Shown here: positions 1-5,094 of the stretch, one piece after another
Layout: each line of letters starts with the position of its first letter
How positions within the stretch are numbered: position 1 is the first letter of the stretch
Source of the DNA: Dehalococcoides mccartyi
GTDB lineage: Bacteria > Chloroflexota > Dehalococcoidia > UBA2979
Assembly: GCA_945888895.1 (NCBI GenBank)
Contig: CAMDAY010000121.1
Coordinates: 1-6,766 of the forward strand
Direction of reading: 5' to 3'
DNA: 6,766 bases
The notes under the pieces: model-generated
Told to the model about the DNA's origin: nothing
The model's database searches: none
Seen by the model: only the letters and a program-made list of their open reading frames with translations
Made by a program: the position numbers and the translations under genes

Positions 1-578
1 ACGGCGTGGGTACAGCCCGCCTCGACCATCTCGGCGAGCATCCGCTGCACAAACGGCGCCTCCTGCGAGGTCAGCCGCGTCGGATTCGGGATCACGCGGC
101 CAGCGATACGCGACTCGATCGTCGTCAGCAGCCCGGCGGTGATCCCGCAGGCCTCGAGCGCCGCGAGGATTAGAAACGAGGTGGTCGACTTGCCGTCGGT
201 GCCGGTCACGCCGATCACCGTCAGCGACTGCGCCGGGTACCCCTCGTGCGCCGCGCTGATCGTGGCGAGCGTGATGCGCGAGTTCGGCACCTCGACGACC
301 GGGACGCCGAGCGCGCCCCACTCGTCGGGGTCGCCCGTATGCCCCGTCTGCGCGACGAGTGCGACCGCGCCGCGCTGCACCGCCTGCGCGGCGTACGCGT
401 GCCCGTCCGCCTGCCCGCCGAGGACGCAGACAAACACATCACCCGCCTCGACGTCGCGGGAGTCGAAGCGGATCGCGCGCGCCTCCGGCAGCCCGTCGCG
501 AGACACCCCGTCGGGGAGCCCCTCGCGCCAGTCGCCACGTGCCTTCGGTGGTTCGGTCGAGGTGGAGTCGGTCGTCAT
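1..578 (-). CDS. murE: UDP-N-acetylmuramoyl-tripeptide synthetase (MurE), N-terminal part, cut by window edge
   Basis: Mur ligase of the cytoplasmic peptidoglycan pathway. It adds the third amino acid (usually meso-diaminopimelate or lysine) to UDP-MurNAc-L-Ala-D-Glu using ATP. Read on the minus strand from the ATG at 578-576, 192 full codons are visible. Domain 1 shows FDSRDVEAGDVFVCV (residues 38-52), whose Asp-Ser-Arg is the uridine-binding signature of MurE. The central ATPase domain begins with VIGVTGTDGKSTTS (121-134), a classic Mur P-loop with Lys130. Residues 169-175 (LTSQEAP) match the MurE loop that usually reads T-x-P-E-A. The C-terminal part that decides the amino acid added lies outside the window. 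No clear Shine-Dalgarno precedes the ATG, but no other in-frame ATG lies nearby. The gene diverges from the PPOX gene at 721. Family assignment is firm; the added residue cannot be told. Confidence 0.93.
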   Translation of the reverse strand, partial: MTTDSTSTEPPKARGDWREGLPDGVSRDGLPEARAIRFDSRDVEAGDVFVCVLGGQADGHAYAAQAVQRGAVALVAQTGHTGDPDEWGALGVPVVEVPNSRITLATISAAHEGYPAQSLTVIGVTGTDGKSTTSFLILAALEACGITAGLLTTIESRIAGRVIPNPTRLTSQEAPFVQRMLAEMVEAGCTHA

Positions 579-597
579 GTGCAGCCATCGTAGAGCC

Positions 598-623
598 GTC
601 GAGGCATGCGGTCGCTCCTCGAC
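598..623. repeat. Inverted repeat in the murE/PPOX divergent intergenic region
   Basis: GTCGAGG at 598-604 is repeated inverted as CCTCGAC at 617-623 with a 12-base spacer. It lies 20 bases upstream of the murE start and upstream of the candidate promoter for the rightward gene, so it could be an operator or a murE leader hairpin. No function can be read from sequence alone, and arms this short can arise by chance in G+C-rich DNA. Confidence 0.35.
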
Positions 624-626
624 GGG

Positions 627-656
627 TTCGAGGCTTGCCCAGACCCGCTGTAGAAT
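627..656 (+). promoter_or_regulatory. Candidate promoter for the PPOX-family gene
   Basis: TAGAAT at 651-656 is a good -10 match (5 of 6 to TATAAT). The best -35 candidate is a poor TTCGAG at 627-632 with an 18-base spacer. The -10 sits inside an 11-base palindrome, GTAGA-A-TCTAC (650-660), which could serve as a small operator. The predicted transcript would start near 663 and leave a leader of about 58 bases before the GTG at 721. Confidence 0.4.
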
Positions 657-720
657 CTACCGTGCGCCGACGACCTGGGGCACCCGCCGCATACGGCAAC
701 AACAGACACGAGGGACTGAC

Positions 721-1140
721 GTGATCAAGCTCGACGACGACATGAAGACGGCCATCAACAACGCGTTCACGGACGGCGTGCCGATCGTGTGGGCCACGGC
801 CGGTGCGGACGGTCAGCCCTCGCTGGGATTCTTCGGGACGACCCAGGCGTTCGGCGATGACAAGATCGCCGTCTGGATGCGCACCCCCGACCGGGGCTTC
901 CTGAAGCGCATCGCGGAGAATCCCCAGGCGACGATGCAGTACCGCAACCCGGCCACCCGCACCGCATTCCAGATCCACGGCGAGGCCAGGGTCGCCAACG
1001 ACAAAGCGATCGACAAGCAGGTCTACGACAACTCCGCCGAGGCCGAGCGCGCCAGCGACCCGGAGATGAAAGGGCTCGCCGTGATCATGGACATCACCCG
1101 CATCATCCAGCGCGGTGCCGTCATCCAGTCCCGCGACTAG
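721..1140 (+). CDS. Pyridoxamine 5'-phosphate oxidase-like (FMN-binding split barrel) protein
   Basis: A 139-residue protein of the PPOX-like split-barrel superfamily, whose members bind FMN, F420 or haem and act in diverse redox reactions; the substrate is unknown here. Visible family features are the first strand pair GVPIVWATAGADGQPSLGFFG (19-39; start of a hydrophobic strand, polar turn, second strand), then DKIAVWMRTPDRGFLKRIAENPQATMQYRN (47-76), which carries the usual 'strand, helix with N-P, strand' pattern, and then FQIHGEARV (83-91). The whole protein is one small barrel with no signal peptide or membrane segment. The GTG at 721 is chosen because GAGGG (710-714) lies 6 bases upstream and because similarity begins just after it; the open frame extends upstream only as antisense of murE. 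It appears monocistronic: rnpB is convergent and a terminator follows within 25 bases. The family call is secure, the function open; a general FMN or F420 reductase or a stress protein is possible. Confidence 0.85.
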   Translation: MIKLDDDMKTAINNAFTDGVPIVWATAGADGQPSLGFFGTTQAFGDDKIAVWMRTPDRGFLKRIAENPQATMQYRNPATRTAFQIHGEARVANDKAIDKQVYDNSAEAERASDPEMKGLAVIMDITRIIQRGAVIQSRD

Positions 1141-1161
1141 CGACTGGCCGAGGCAGCACGA

Positions 1162-1186
1162 AACGAGGGGGCACCACCCCCTCGTT
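1162..1186. terminator. Bidirectional hairpin terminator between the PPOX gene and rnpB
   Basis: A perfect 10-bp stem, AACGAGGGGG (1162-1171) with CCCCCTCGTT (1177-1186), has a 5-base loop. It lies 21 bases after the PPOX stop codon and about 20 bases beyond the 3' end of the convergent rnpB. The downstream T run is weak on both strands (TTCTGT rightward, TTTCG leftward). The position between converging genes makes a shared terminator the best reading. Confidence 0.75.
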
Positions 1187-1208
1187 CTGTGTCTGGACTC
1201 GACAGGTT

Positions 1209-1603
1209 GGGCAGCCAGGGGGCCTGTAAGCCGAATTCTGTACCGCAGTCTCGTGCCCACGAGGCTGCGGCGACGGTCATCCATCTAGGACGGCAGTTAC
1301 CCACCGCCTCCAGCGATCTACCCGGGAACGGGGCCGGACACCCCTCGCGTTCCCCTATTTGACCTTGCTCCGAGTGGGGTTTTCCCGGCCGCCGCATCAC
1401 TGCGACGCCGGTGCGCTCTTACCGCACCATTTCGCCCTTACCGCGACCTCGTCTTGCGACGAAGCCTCGGCGGTATGTTTCTGTGGCACTCTCCGTCGGC
1501 TCACGCCGCCCGGCCGTTAGCCGGCACTCTGTCCGGTGGAGTTCGGACTTTCCTCCCGCCCCTCCCGAAGGAGGTGCCGGCGACCGTCCAGCCCCCTGAC
1601 CAC
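1209..1603 (-). ncRNA. rnpB: RNase P RNA (ribozyme subunit), bacterial type A
   Basis: Catalytic RNA that removes 5' leaders from pre-tRNAs together with RnpA. Minus-strand landmarks in order are: the P1 5' strand (1605-1591), which pairs with 1223-1209 over about 15 bp including the perfect CAGGGGGC/GCCCCCTG core; GAGGAAAGTCCGAACTCC, the universal P4/J3-4 block (about 1556-1539); CCACAGAAAC in the conserved J5/15 region family position; the GGTGCGGTAAGAGCGCACC hairpin (P8/P9 region); GGAGCAAGGTCAAATAGGGG (the 3' conserved core); GGTAG then CCTAGATGGATGACCGTC; and ACAGAATTCGGCTTA, the 3' strand of P4 with the universal ACAGAA. The length of about 395 bases is normal for type A. The 5' end is set by a TAAGAT box 5 bases upstream and by the edge of P1, so each end is uncertain by a few bases. 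A terminator hairpin follows at 1186-1162. Confidence 0.97.
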
Positions 1604-1607
1604 CCTC

Positions 1608-1613
1608 ATCTTA
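1608..1613 (-). promoter_or_regulatory. Candidate -10 box of the rnpB promoter
   Basis: On the minus strand TAAGAT (1613-1608) ends about 5-7 bases before the start of the P1 helix of RNase P RNA, the right distance for a -10 element. No convincing -35 is visible at 16-18 bases upstream, so the identification rests on the -10 sequence and its spacing to the RNA end. Confidence 0.45.
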
Positions 1614-1645
1614 CGTGCGCCACCCGGCTGAAGCGCGAGCGTGGG

Positions 1646-1665
1646 CGTCGAGGCGTGCCTCGACG
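1646..1665. repeat. Perfect 9-bp palindromic hairpin upstream of rnpB
   Basis: CGTCGAGGC (1646-1654) and GCCTCGACG (1657-1665) are perfect inverted arms separated by two bases. The site is about 45-65 bases upstream of the predicted rnpB start, where an activator or operator site would sit. Its core GTCGAGGCnTGC also occurs in the inverted repeat at 598-623. It could equally be intergenic hairpin debris like the neighbouring units. Confidence 0.45.
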
Positions 1666-1724
1666 GTGGGCCGGAGCGTTGGCACAACTCGAACCCACCG
1701 AGGGTGCAACCGCGGAGCGGCCCA

Positions 1725-1784
1725 CCCCTTGCCCCCGCCCTGCGCGGGCGGGGGATGAAATGCGAGGGGCTGCGCCCCTTCGCA
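1725..1784. repeat. REP-like palindromic unit A plus adjoining second hairpin
   Basis: Starts CCCCTTG, then a perfect 9-bp stem CCCCCGCCC (1732-1740) / GGGCGGGGG (1746-1754), then ATGA. A second hairpin follows at once: TGCGA-GGGGC (1761-1770) against GCCCC-T-TCGCA (1774-1784), 10 bp with one bulged base. Together with units B and C it fills most of the non-coding DNA between rnpB and the recombinase-like gene. The arrangement of C-rich arm, G-rich arm and GATGA/GGTGA end is that of REP-type intergenic repeats known from many bacterial genomes; family membership is inferred from shape and mutual similarity only. Confidence 0.6.
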
Positions 1785-1830
1785 CTCCCCGATCAGCAGC
1801 CAGACGAGTCGCCAACCTCGAACCATCTGG

Positions 1831-1866
1831 CCCCTTGCCTGCGCAGCGGGAGAGGGCGGGGGGTGA
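1831..1866. repeat. REP-like palindromic unit B
   Basis: Begins with the same CCCCTTGCC as unit A, carries TGCGCAGCGGG, then AGAGGGCGGGGGG and ends GTGA, parallel to unit A's end. The C-rich arm is partly lost, so its hairpin is weaker than that of A. It starts 106 bases after A and 94 before C, giving a roughly regular spacing. Confidence 0.5.
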
Positions 1867-1898
1867 TGGCGCACCACCTGCCGTGCGCACCCCGACCT

Positions 1899-1915
1899 GT
1901 CGATGTGGAATCGAC
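1899..1915. repeat. Short inverted repeat between REP-like units B and C
   Basis: GTCGAT (1899-1904) and ATCGAC (1910-1915) are perfect 6-bp arms around GTGGA. Just upstream, GCGCACC occurs twice (within 1870-1890) 16 bases apart. These may be remnants of a longer repeat element or chance; no gene, RNA or promoter is evident in this spacer. Confidence 0.3.
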
Positions 1916-1924
1916 CCCACTGTT

Positions 1925-1965
1925 CCGCCCTCTCTCCCCGTTTGGGGAGAGGGCTGGGGTGAGGG
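1925..1965. repeat. REP-like palindromic unit C, also likely terminator of the recombinase-like gene
   Basis: An 8-bp core stem, CTCTCCCC (1932-1939) / GGGGAGAG (1944-1951), with loop GTTT, extends outward through GCC/GGC past a CT bulge, then CTGGGGTGAGGG. This sequence form (CCCTCACCCC followed by a CCCTCTCCCC hairpin on the other strand) is a widespread intergenic repeat type. It lies 16 bases beyond the stop codon of the minus-strand gene and could stop its transcription before rnpB, although no U tract follows. Confidence 0.6.
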
Positions 1966-1982
1966 CCTCCGGCCTCCGGCCT
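1964..1982. repeat. Short tandem repeat at the 3' end of the recombinase-like gene
   Basis: GGCCTCC occurs twice in tandem (1964-1970, 1971-1977), followed by a partial GGCCT (1978-1982) that runs into the stop codon (TAG, minus strand, 1983-1981). It joins REP-like unit C directly to the end of the coding region, as if the repeat had landed at or just after the stop codon. Confidence 0.5.
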
Positions 1983-3312
1983 ACCGCCGAGCCACCCGTA
2001 CCGCGTCGTCCGTGACGACGATCTCCGCGACGGCGTGGTGGAGCAGCGACCGACGCTCCTCGAAGGGGAGGTCGTCCCACGCGGCGACGAGGCGGGCGCG
2101 GGCGTCCTCGGGCGGGACCGGGGTGCTGGGGGCGAGTGACGCCTCGGCCTCCATGCTGAGCTGCTCGAGGACGATCGGCGCCGCGCGGCGCACGAGGTCG
2201 GCGTCGGTCCACTGTCCCGTTGCGCGGCGCTCCAGCATGTGGTCGAGCGTCCGGTCGAGGGCGGCGCGACGCGCCTCGTGGCCGGTCTCGCGACGGGGTC
2301 GCGTGCTCTTCGGAGCCGCCGCACTCGAGCGCGAGAGGGCTTCGATCACCTCCGCTTCGAGGGCCTCGGCGCGGCGGGTGTGGTAGGCGCAGCGGCCCTC
2401 GTTCGTCGCGGCCTGGCAGCGGTAGTAGGCGTACTCGACGACCTCGGTGCCCTCGCCGGGGCGGCGCGCGCCGATCATCGGACCGCCGCAGTAACCGCAG
2501 CGCACGAGGCCGGACAGCAGATACTCGCGCCGCTCCTGTGTCGCGGGGGCGGTGCGTTTGCTCGTCATGCGCCGGATCACCTCGGCGTGCTGTGCCGTCG
2601 TCACCAGCGACTGGTGCGCCCGCGTGACCGTGACGCCGAGGCGGCGGTAGAGGCCGGTATACACGGCGTTGCGCAGCACGTTGCGGACCGCGCCCGCCGT
2701 CCACGGCCGGCCGGTGCCGGTCACGATACCCTCGTCGTTGAGCTGCCGGGCGATGCGACGGATGCCCTCGTTCTGCTCGAGGTAGAGCGCGAAGATGCGC
2801 TTCACCGTGGCCGCCTCGCGCGGGTCGGGGACGAGCTGGCGGTCCGCGACGACATAGCCATACGGCGCGCGTCCGAGCACCTCGCCACGCAGCGCGCGGC
2901 GGCGCATGCCCTCGCGGGCGCGCTCCCGGCGGCGCTCGTCAGATCCTCGCTGGTCCCACGCGGCGACGAGGGCTGGCCCCGGCGCGCTGCCATCGGCCAG
3001 ACGGACCGAGACACGGAGGGCGGCGAGCTGGAGGATGCGGCGGGCCCGATCGCGCACCCGGTCGCCGAAGACGGCCGCGGTAGCGGCGATGACCTCAGTG
3101 CCCGGCGGCTGTGCTCGGAGCCCGTTCACCATCTCCAGGAAGGCGCTGCTCGACTCGGGGTCGGGCTCCTCGAACGTCGCGAGAAGTACGAGGTGCTCGC
3201 CTCTACTGGCGGCCTCAACGGTGAGCCGCTGGACCGCGAGGTCGAGCGGCGGCTCGCCCGTGAGCGCCCGCAGGTACGAGACGGCAGTGCGTTCGGCTCG
3301 ATCGGCGGTCAT
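1981..3312 (-). CDS. Large serine recombinase homologue with degenerate catalytic domain
   Basis: A 443-residue member of the large serine recombinase family, which cuts and joins DNA at att-like sites through a serine-DNA link. Order of parts: a resolvase-like N-terminal domain (about 1-120), a basic linker helix (125-145), the Recombinase domain starting GRAPYGYV (147-154) and including WTAGAVRNVLRNAVYTG (204-220), a zinc ribbon with C272-x2-C275, C299 and C308, a helical stretch (about 312-390), and the usual tail PFEERRSLLHHAVAEIVV (416-433). The catalytic domain is abnormal. The YxRxS motif reads Y13-L-R-A-L17, so Leu replaces the nucleophile, and the Asp-Arg-x-x-Arg motif is replaced by residues in ATAAVFGDR (77-85). 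The protein is therefore probably unable to recombine DNA but still able to bind it. The ATG at 3312 starts just before the family similarity; no good ribosome site is seen. The frame is uninterrupted and base composition matches the neighbours. No att sites or phage genes lie beside it. It diverges from yceD across 120 bases. Confidence 0.85.
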   Translation of the reverse strand: MTADRAERTAVSYLRALTGEPPLDLAVQRLTVEAASRGEHLVLLATFEEPDPESSSAFLEMVNGLRAQPPGTEVIAATAAVFGDRVRDRARRILQLAALRVSVRLADGSAPGPALVAAWDQRGSDERRRERAREGMRRRALRGEVLGRAPYGYVVADRQLVPDPREAATVKRIFALYLEQNEGIRRIARQLNDEGIVTGTGRPWTAGAVRNVLRNAVYTGLYRRLGVTVTRAHQSLVTTAQHAEVIRRMTSKRTAPATQERREYLLSGLVRCGYCGGPMIGARRPGEGTEVVEYAYYRCQAATNEGRCAYHTRRAEALEAEVIEALSRSSAAAPKSTRPRRETGHEARRAALDRTLDHMLERRATGQWTDADLVRRAAPIVLEQLSMEAEASLAPSTPVPPEDARARLVAAWDDLPFEERRSLLHHAVAEIVVTDDAVRVARR

Positions 3313-3399
3313 GCAGAGCAGGATACCCGAGGCGTCTTCGAACCTTCGTTTCGCACGACGCGGCGAGGGATTCGCGGCGGATCCGGCATCGGCGAGTTG

Positions 3400-3415
3400 T
3401 ACGATGGATGCATCC
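3400..3415 (+). promoter_or_regulatory. Candidate promoter and palindromic operator of the yceD-acpP operon
   Basis: TACGAT (3400-3405) is a plausible -10 box, directly followed by the perfect 10-bp palindrome GGATGCATCC (3406-3415), which would cover the transcription start. No good -35 is present; another 8-bp palindrome, CGGATCCG, lies at 3378-3385. A start near 3412 gives a leader of about 20 bases with the ribosome site GGAG at 3423-3426. The same 120 bases also hold the control region of the divergent recombinase-like gene. Confidence 0.4.
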
Positions 3416-3432
3416 CACGCTCGGAGACCCCC

Positions 3433-3984
3433 GTGCTGATCAACGTCTCGACCCTGCTGCTGGAGCCAGTCGGTCACGCGCGCCGCTACGCGGTCGAACG
3501 CGAGGCCGTTGCCGTCCCGGAGGCGGCGTTCGTCCAGGAGATCAGCGGCTCGGTGCGCCTCATCCGCAGCGAACGAGGCGTGCTGGTAACGGCGGAGTTC
3601 GAGCTGCTGCCGGTCAGCGTCCCGTGCGGGCGCTGCCTGGAGATGTTCGAAACGCCCGTCTCGGTCGAGTTCGACGAGGAGTACGTCTTCGACCTCGACC
3701 CCCTGACGGGCAAGCGGGTCGAGGTGGACGTGGACGAGTTCCGCATCGACAATCAGCGGCACCTCGACCTCAGCGAGGCTGTCAGGCAATATGAGGAGTC
3801 CGCTCTGCCAATCCAGCCGCTCTGTCGGTCGGATTGCCGGGGTCTCTGCCCGCACTGCGGGAGTAACCTGAACGACGGGCCATGCGGCTGTGCCGCGGCC
3901 GCTGGTGATGATCGCTGGAGCGCGCTCGCTCGCCTGCAGGAGCGGCTCGGCACGGAGGATGGCGATGGCGCTCCCGAAGCGTAG
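3433..3984 (+). CDS. yceD: YceD / DUF177 family protein (large-subunit rRNA accumulation)
   Basis: A 183-residue DUF177 protein. YceD homologues are needed for normal accumulation of 23S rRNA and are nearly always encoded just before rpmF, as here. Visible features are the conserved CGRCLE block (65-70), a strand-rich acidic stretch following it (VEFDEEYVFDLDP, 78-90), and the C-terminal block PIQPLCRSDCRGLCPHCG (126-143) with further Cys at 151 and 153. The C-terminal Cys cluster (131, 135, 139, 142, 151, 153) could bind a metal. The GTG at 3433 is preferred: GGAG (3423-3426) stands 6 bases upstream, and similarity begins with LINVSTLL. The frame stays open far upstream only as antisense of the recombinase-like gene. 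The 3' end overlaps rpmF by 20 bases, which suggests translational coupling. First gene of the operon. Confidence 0.9.
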   Translation: MLINVSTLLLEPVGHARRYAVEREAVAVPEAAFVQEISGSVRLIRSERGVLVTAEFELLPVSVPCGRCLEMFETPVSVEFDEEYVFDLDPLTGKRVEVDVDEFRIDNQRHLDLSEAVRQYEESALPIQPLCRSDCRGLCPHCGSNLNDGPCGCAAAAGDDRWSALARLQERLGTEDGDGAPEA

Positions 3985-4135
3985 GACCCCGACCGCGAAG
4001 CAGGGCTCGCGCCGCAGCCACCACCGGGTGCTCGTGCCGAACCTCGTTAAGGACCCGGCGACCGGTGGGTTAAAGGTCAACCACACCGCTGGCGGCGCGC
4101 GCGACCACAAGGGTCGCGTCATCGACCGCACCTAG
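3965..4135 (+). CDS. rpmF: 50S ribosomal protein L32, zinc-free (Cys-less) form
   Basis: A 56-residue ribosomal protein bL32, beginning MALPKRRTPTAKQGSRRSHH, the standard basic N-terminus. Many bacterial L32 proteins carry two Cys pairs binding zinc. Here that region reads VPNLVKDPATGGLKVNHTAG (24-43) with no Cys at all, which is the C-minus form, as in Escherichia coli. Two ATGs lie six bases apart (3959 and 3965). The second is chosen because GGAGG (3954-3958) abuts the first but stands 6 bases from the second, and because family proteins start at this point. The gene starts inside the end of yceD and is followed by fabD after 14 bases. Confidence 0.95.
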   Translation: MALPKRRTPTAKQGSRRSHHRVLVPNLVKDPATGGLKVNHTAGGARDHKGRVIDRT

Positions 4136-4149
4136 CCGCCTCTCTTCCG

Positions 4150-5094
4150 ATGACCGACCTCTCGTTCCTCTCCCGCCTTCCCGTGGCGGCTGATACCGCG
4201 TGGCTGTTCCCGGGACAGGGGGCGCAGGCAGTCGGCATGGGCCGCGACCTCGCCGAGCAGATCCCCGCCGCGCGCGCCATCTTCGACGCCGCCGACGAGG
4301 CGCTCGGCATCTCGCTGTCCTCGATCTGCTTCGATGGGCCCGAGGCCGACCTGACCCAGACCGTGAACACACAGCCCGCGCTCGTCGTGCACGCCATCGC
4401 CGCTCTCGCGGCGGCCGTCGACGCCGGGACGATCACGCACCGCCCCGCATTCGTCGCAGGCCACTCGCTCGGCGAGTACGCCGCGCTGATCGCAGTGAAC
4501 GCCGTGCCGTTCGAGGCCGGTGTGCGCCTCGTGCGCGAGCGCGGCCGTCTGATGCAGATCGCCTGCGACGCGCAGCCCGGCACGATGGCCGCCGTCCTCG
4601 GCATGGAGCCGGATGCGGTGCGCGCGATCTGCGCCGAGCACGGCACCTCGCTCTGCAACATCAACGCGCCGGGCAACATCACCATCGGCGGCACCACGGA
4701 GGCCGTCGCGGCTGCCTCGGCGGCGGCGGTGGCGGCCGGCGGCAAGGTGATCGCGCTGACCGTGTCGGGCGCGTTCCACACCCCTCTGATGCAGAGCGCC
4801 GCCGATGGCATGCGCGCCGTGCTCGCGAACGCCGCGTTTGCGGATCCCACGTCACCGGTGATCTCGAACGTCACGACCAGGCAACTGACGAGCGGCGCGT
4901 CATTCGCCGCCGAGCTCACCGACCAGATCACCAGCCCGGTGCTGTGGGCGGACTCCGTGCGCGCAATGCACAACGCCGGCGTGACCAAGGTGATCGAGTT
5001 CGGCCCCGGTCGGGCCCTGAGCGGCATGGTGAAGCGCATCGAGCGCTCCATGGAGACGCGCAACATCGGCACCGTCGAGGAGGCGCGCGCATGA
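4150..5094 (+). CDS. fabD: Malonyl-CoA:ACP transacylase (FabD)
   Basis: A 314-residue enzyme that moves the malonyl group from malonyl-CoA to acyl carrier protein, supplying the extender unit for type II fatty-acid synthesis in the cytoplasm. Motifs are FPGQGAQ (20-26, oxyanion-hole Gln), NTQPAL (73-78), the nucleophile elbow GHSLGEY (104-110, catalytic Ser106), the conserved Arg near 131 in RERGRLMQ that binds the malonyl carboxylate, NAPGN (172-176), and SGAFHTPLM (206-214) with catalytic His210. The length is normal and all key residues are present. The ATG at 4150 lies 14 bases after the rpmF stop and has only a pyrimidine-rich stretch before it, with no Shine-Dalgarno, so coupling to rpmF translation is likely. 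The 3' end overlaps fabG by four bases (ATGA). Confidence 0.97.
   Translation: MTDLSFLSRLPVAADTAWLFPGQGAQAVGMGRDLAEQIPAARAIFDAADEALGISLSSICFDGPEADLTQTVNTQPALVVHAIAALAAAVDAGTITHRPAFVAGHSLGEYAALIAVNAVPFEAGVRLVRERGRLMQIACDAQPGTMAAVLGMEPDAVRAICAEHGTSLCNINAPGNITIGGTTEAVAAASAAAVAAGGKVIALTVSGAFHTPLMQSAADGMRAVLANAAFADPTSPVISNVTTRQLTSGASFAAELTDQITSPVLWADSVRAMHNAGVTKVIEFGPGRALSGMVKRIERSMETRNIGTVEEARA

Noticed and set aside
139..720. Long upstream extension of the PPOX reading frame to an ATG at 139
   Set aside because: It is antisense to murE, whose P-loop and uridine motif are clear. The PPOX similarity and the ribosome site both point to the GTG at 721.
1685..1825. GGTTCGAG-like strings on the minus strand resembling a tRNA T arm
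   Set aside because: The flanking bases do not form a 5-bp T stem, and no acceptor, D or anticodon arm is nearby.
1725..1965. CRISPR array suggested by three repeats at about 100-base spacing
   Set aside because: The units differ from each other, the spacing is too long and uneven, and no cas genes are in the window.
1454..2386. Plus-strand open frame of about 310 codons across rnpB and the repeats
   Set aside because: It crosses the RNase P RNA, hairpin repeats and the recombinase 3' end, shows low-complexity Arg/Pro/Ala composition and no recognisable domain.
1604..3312. Prophage or integrative element with rnpB as attachment site
   Set aside because: No duplicated rnpB end, no direct repeats flanking the recombinase gene and no phage or cargo genes are visible, and the recombinase lacks its catalytic serine.
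2239..3432. Long plus-strand frame running into yceD
   Set aside because: It is the antisense shadow of the recombinase-like gene in G+C-rich DNA; YceD similarity begins at 3433, right behind a ribosome site.
3313..4131. Upstream extension of the recombinase-like frame to 4131 on the minus strand
   Set aside because: This part is antisense to yceD and rpmF and has no family similarity; recombinase-like sequence begins at the ATG at 3312.
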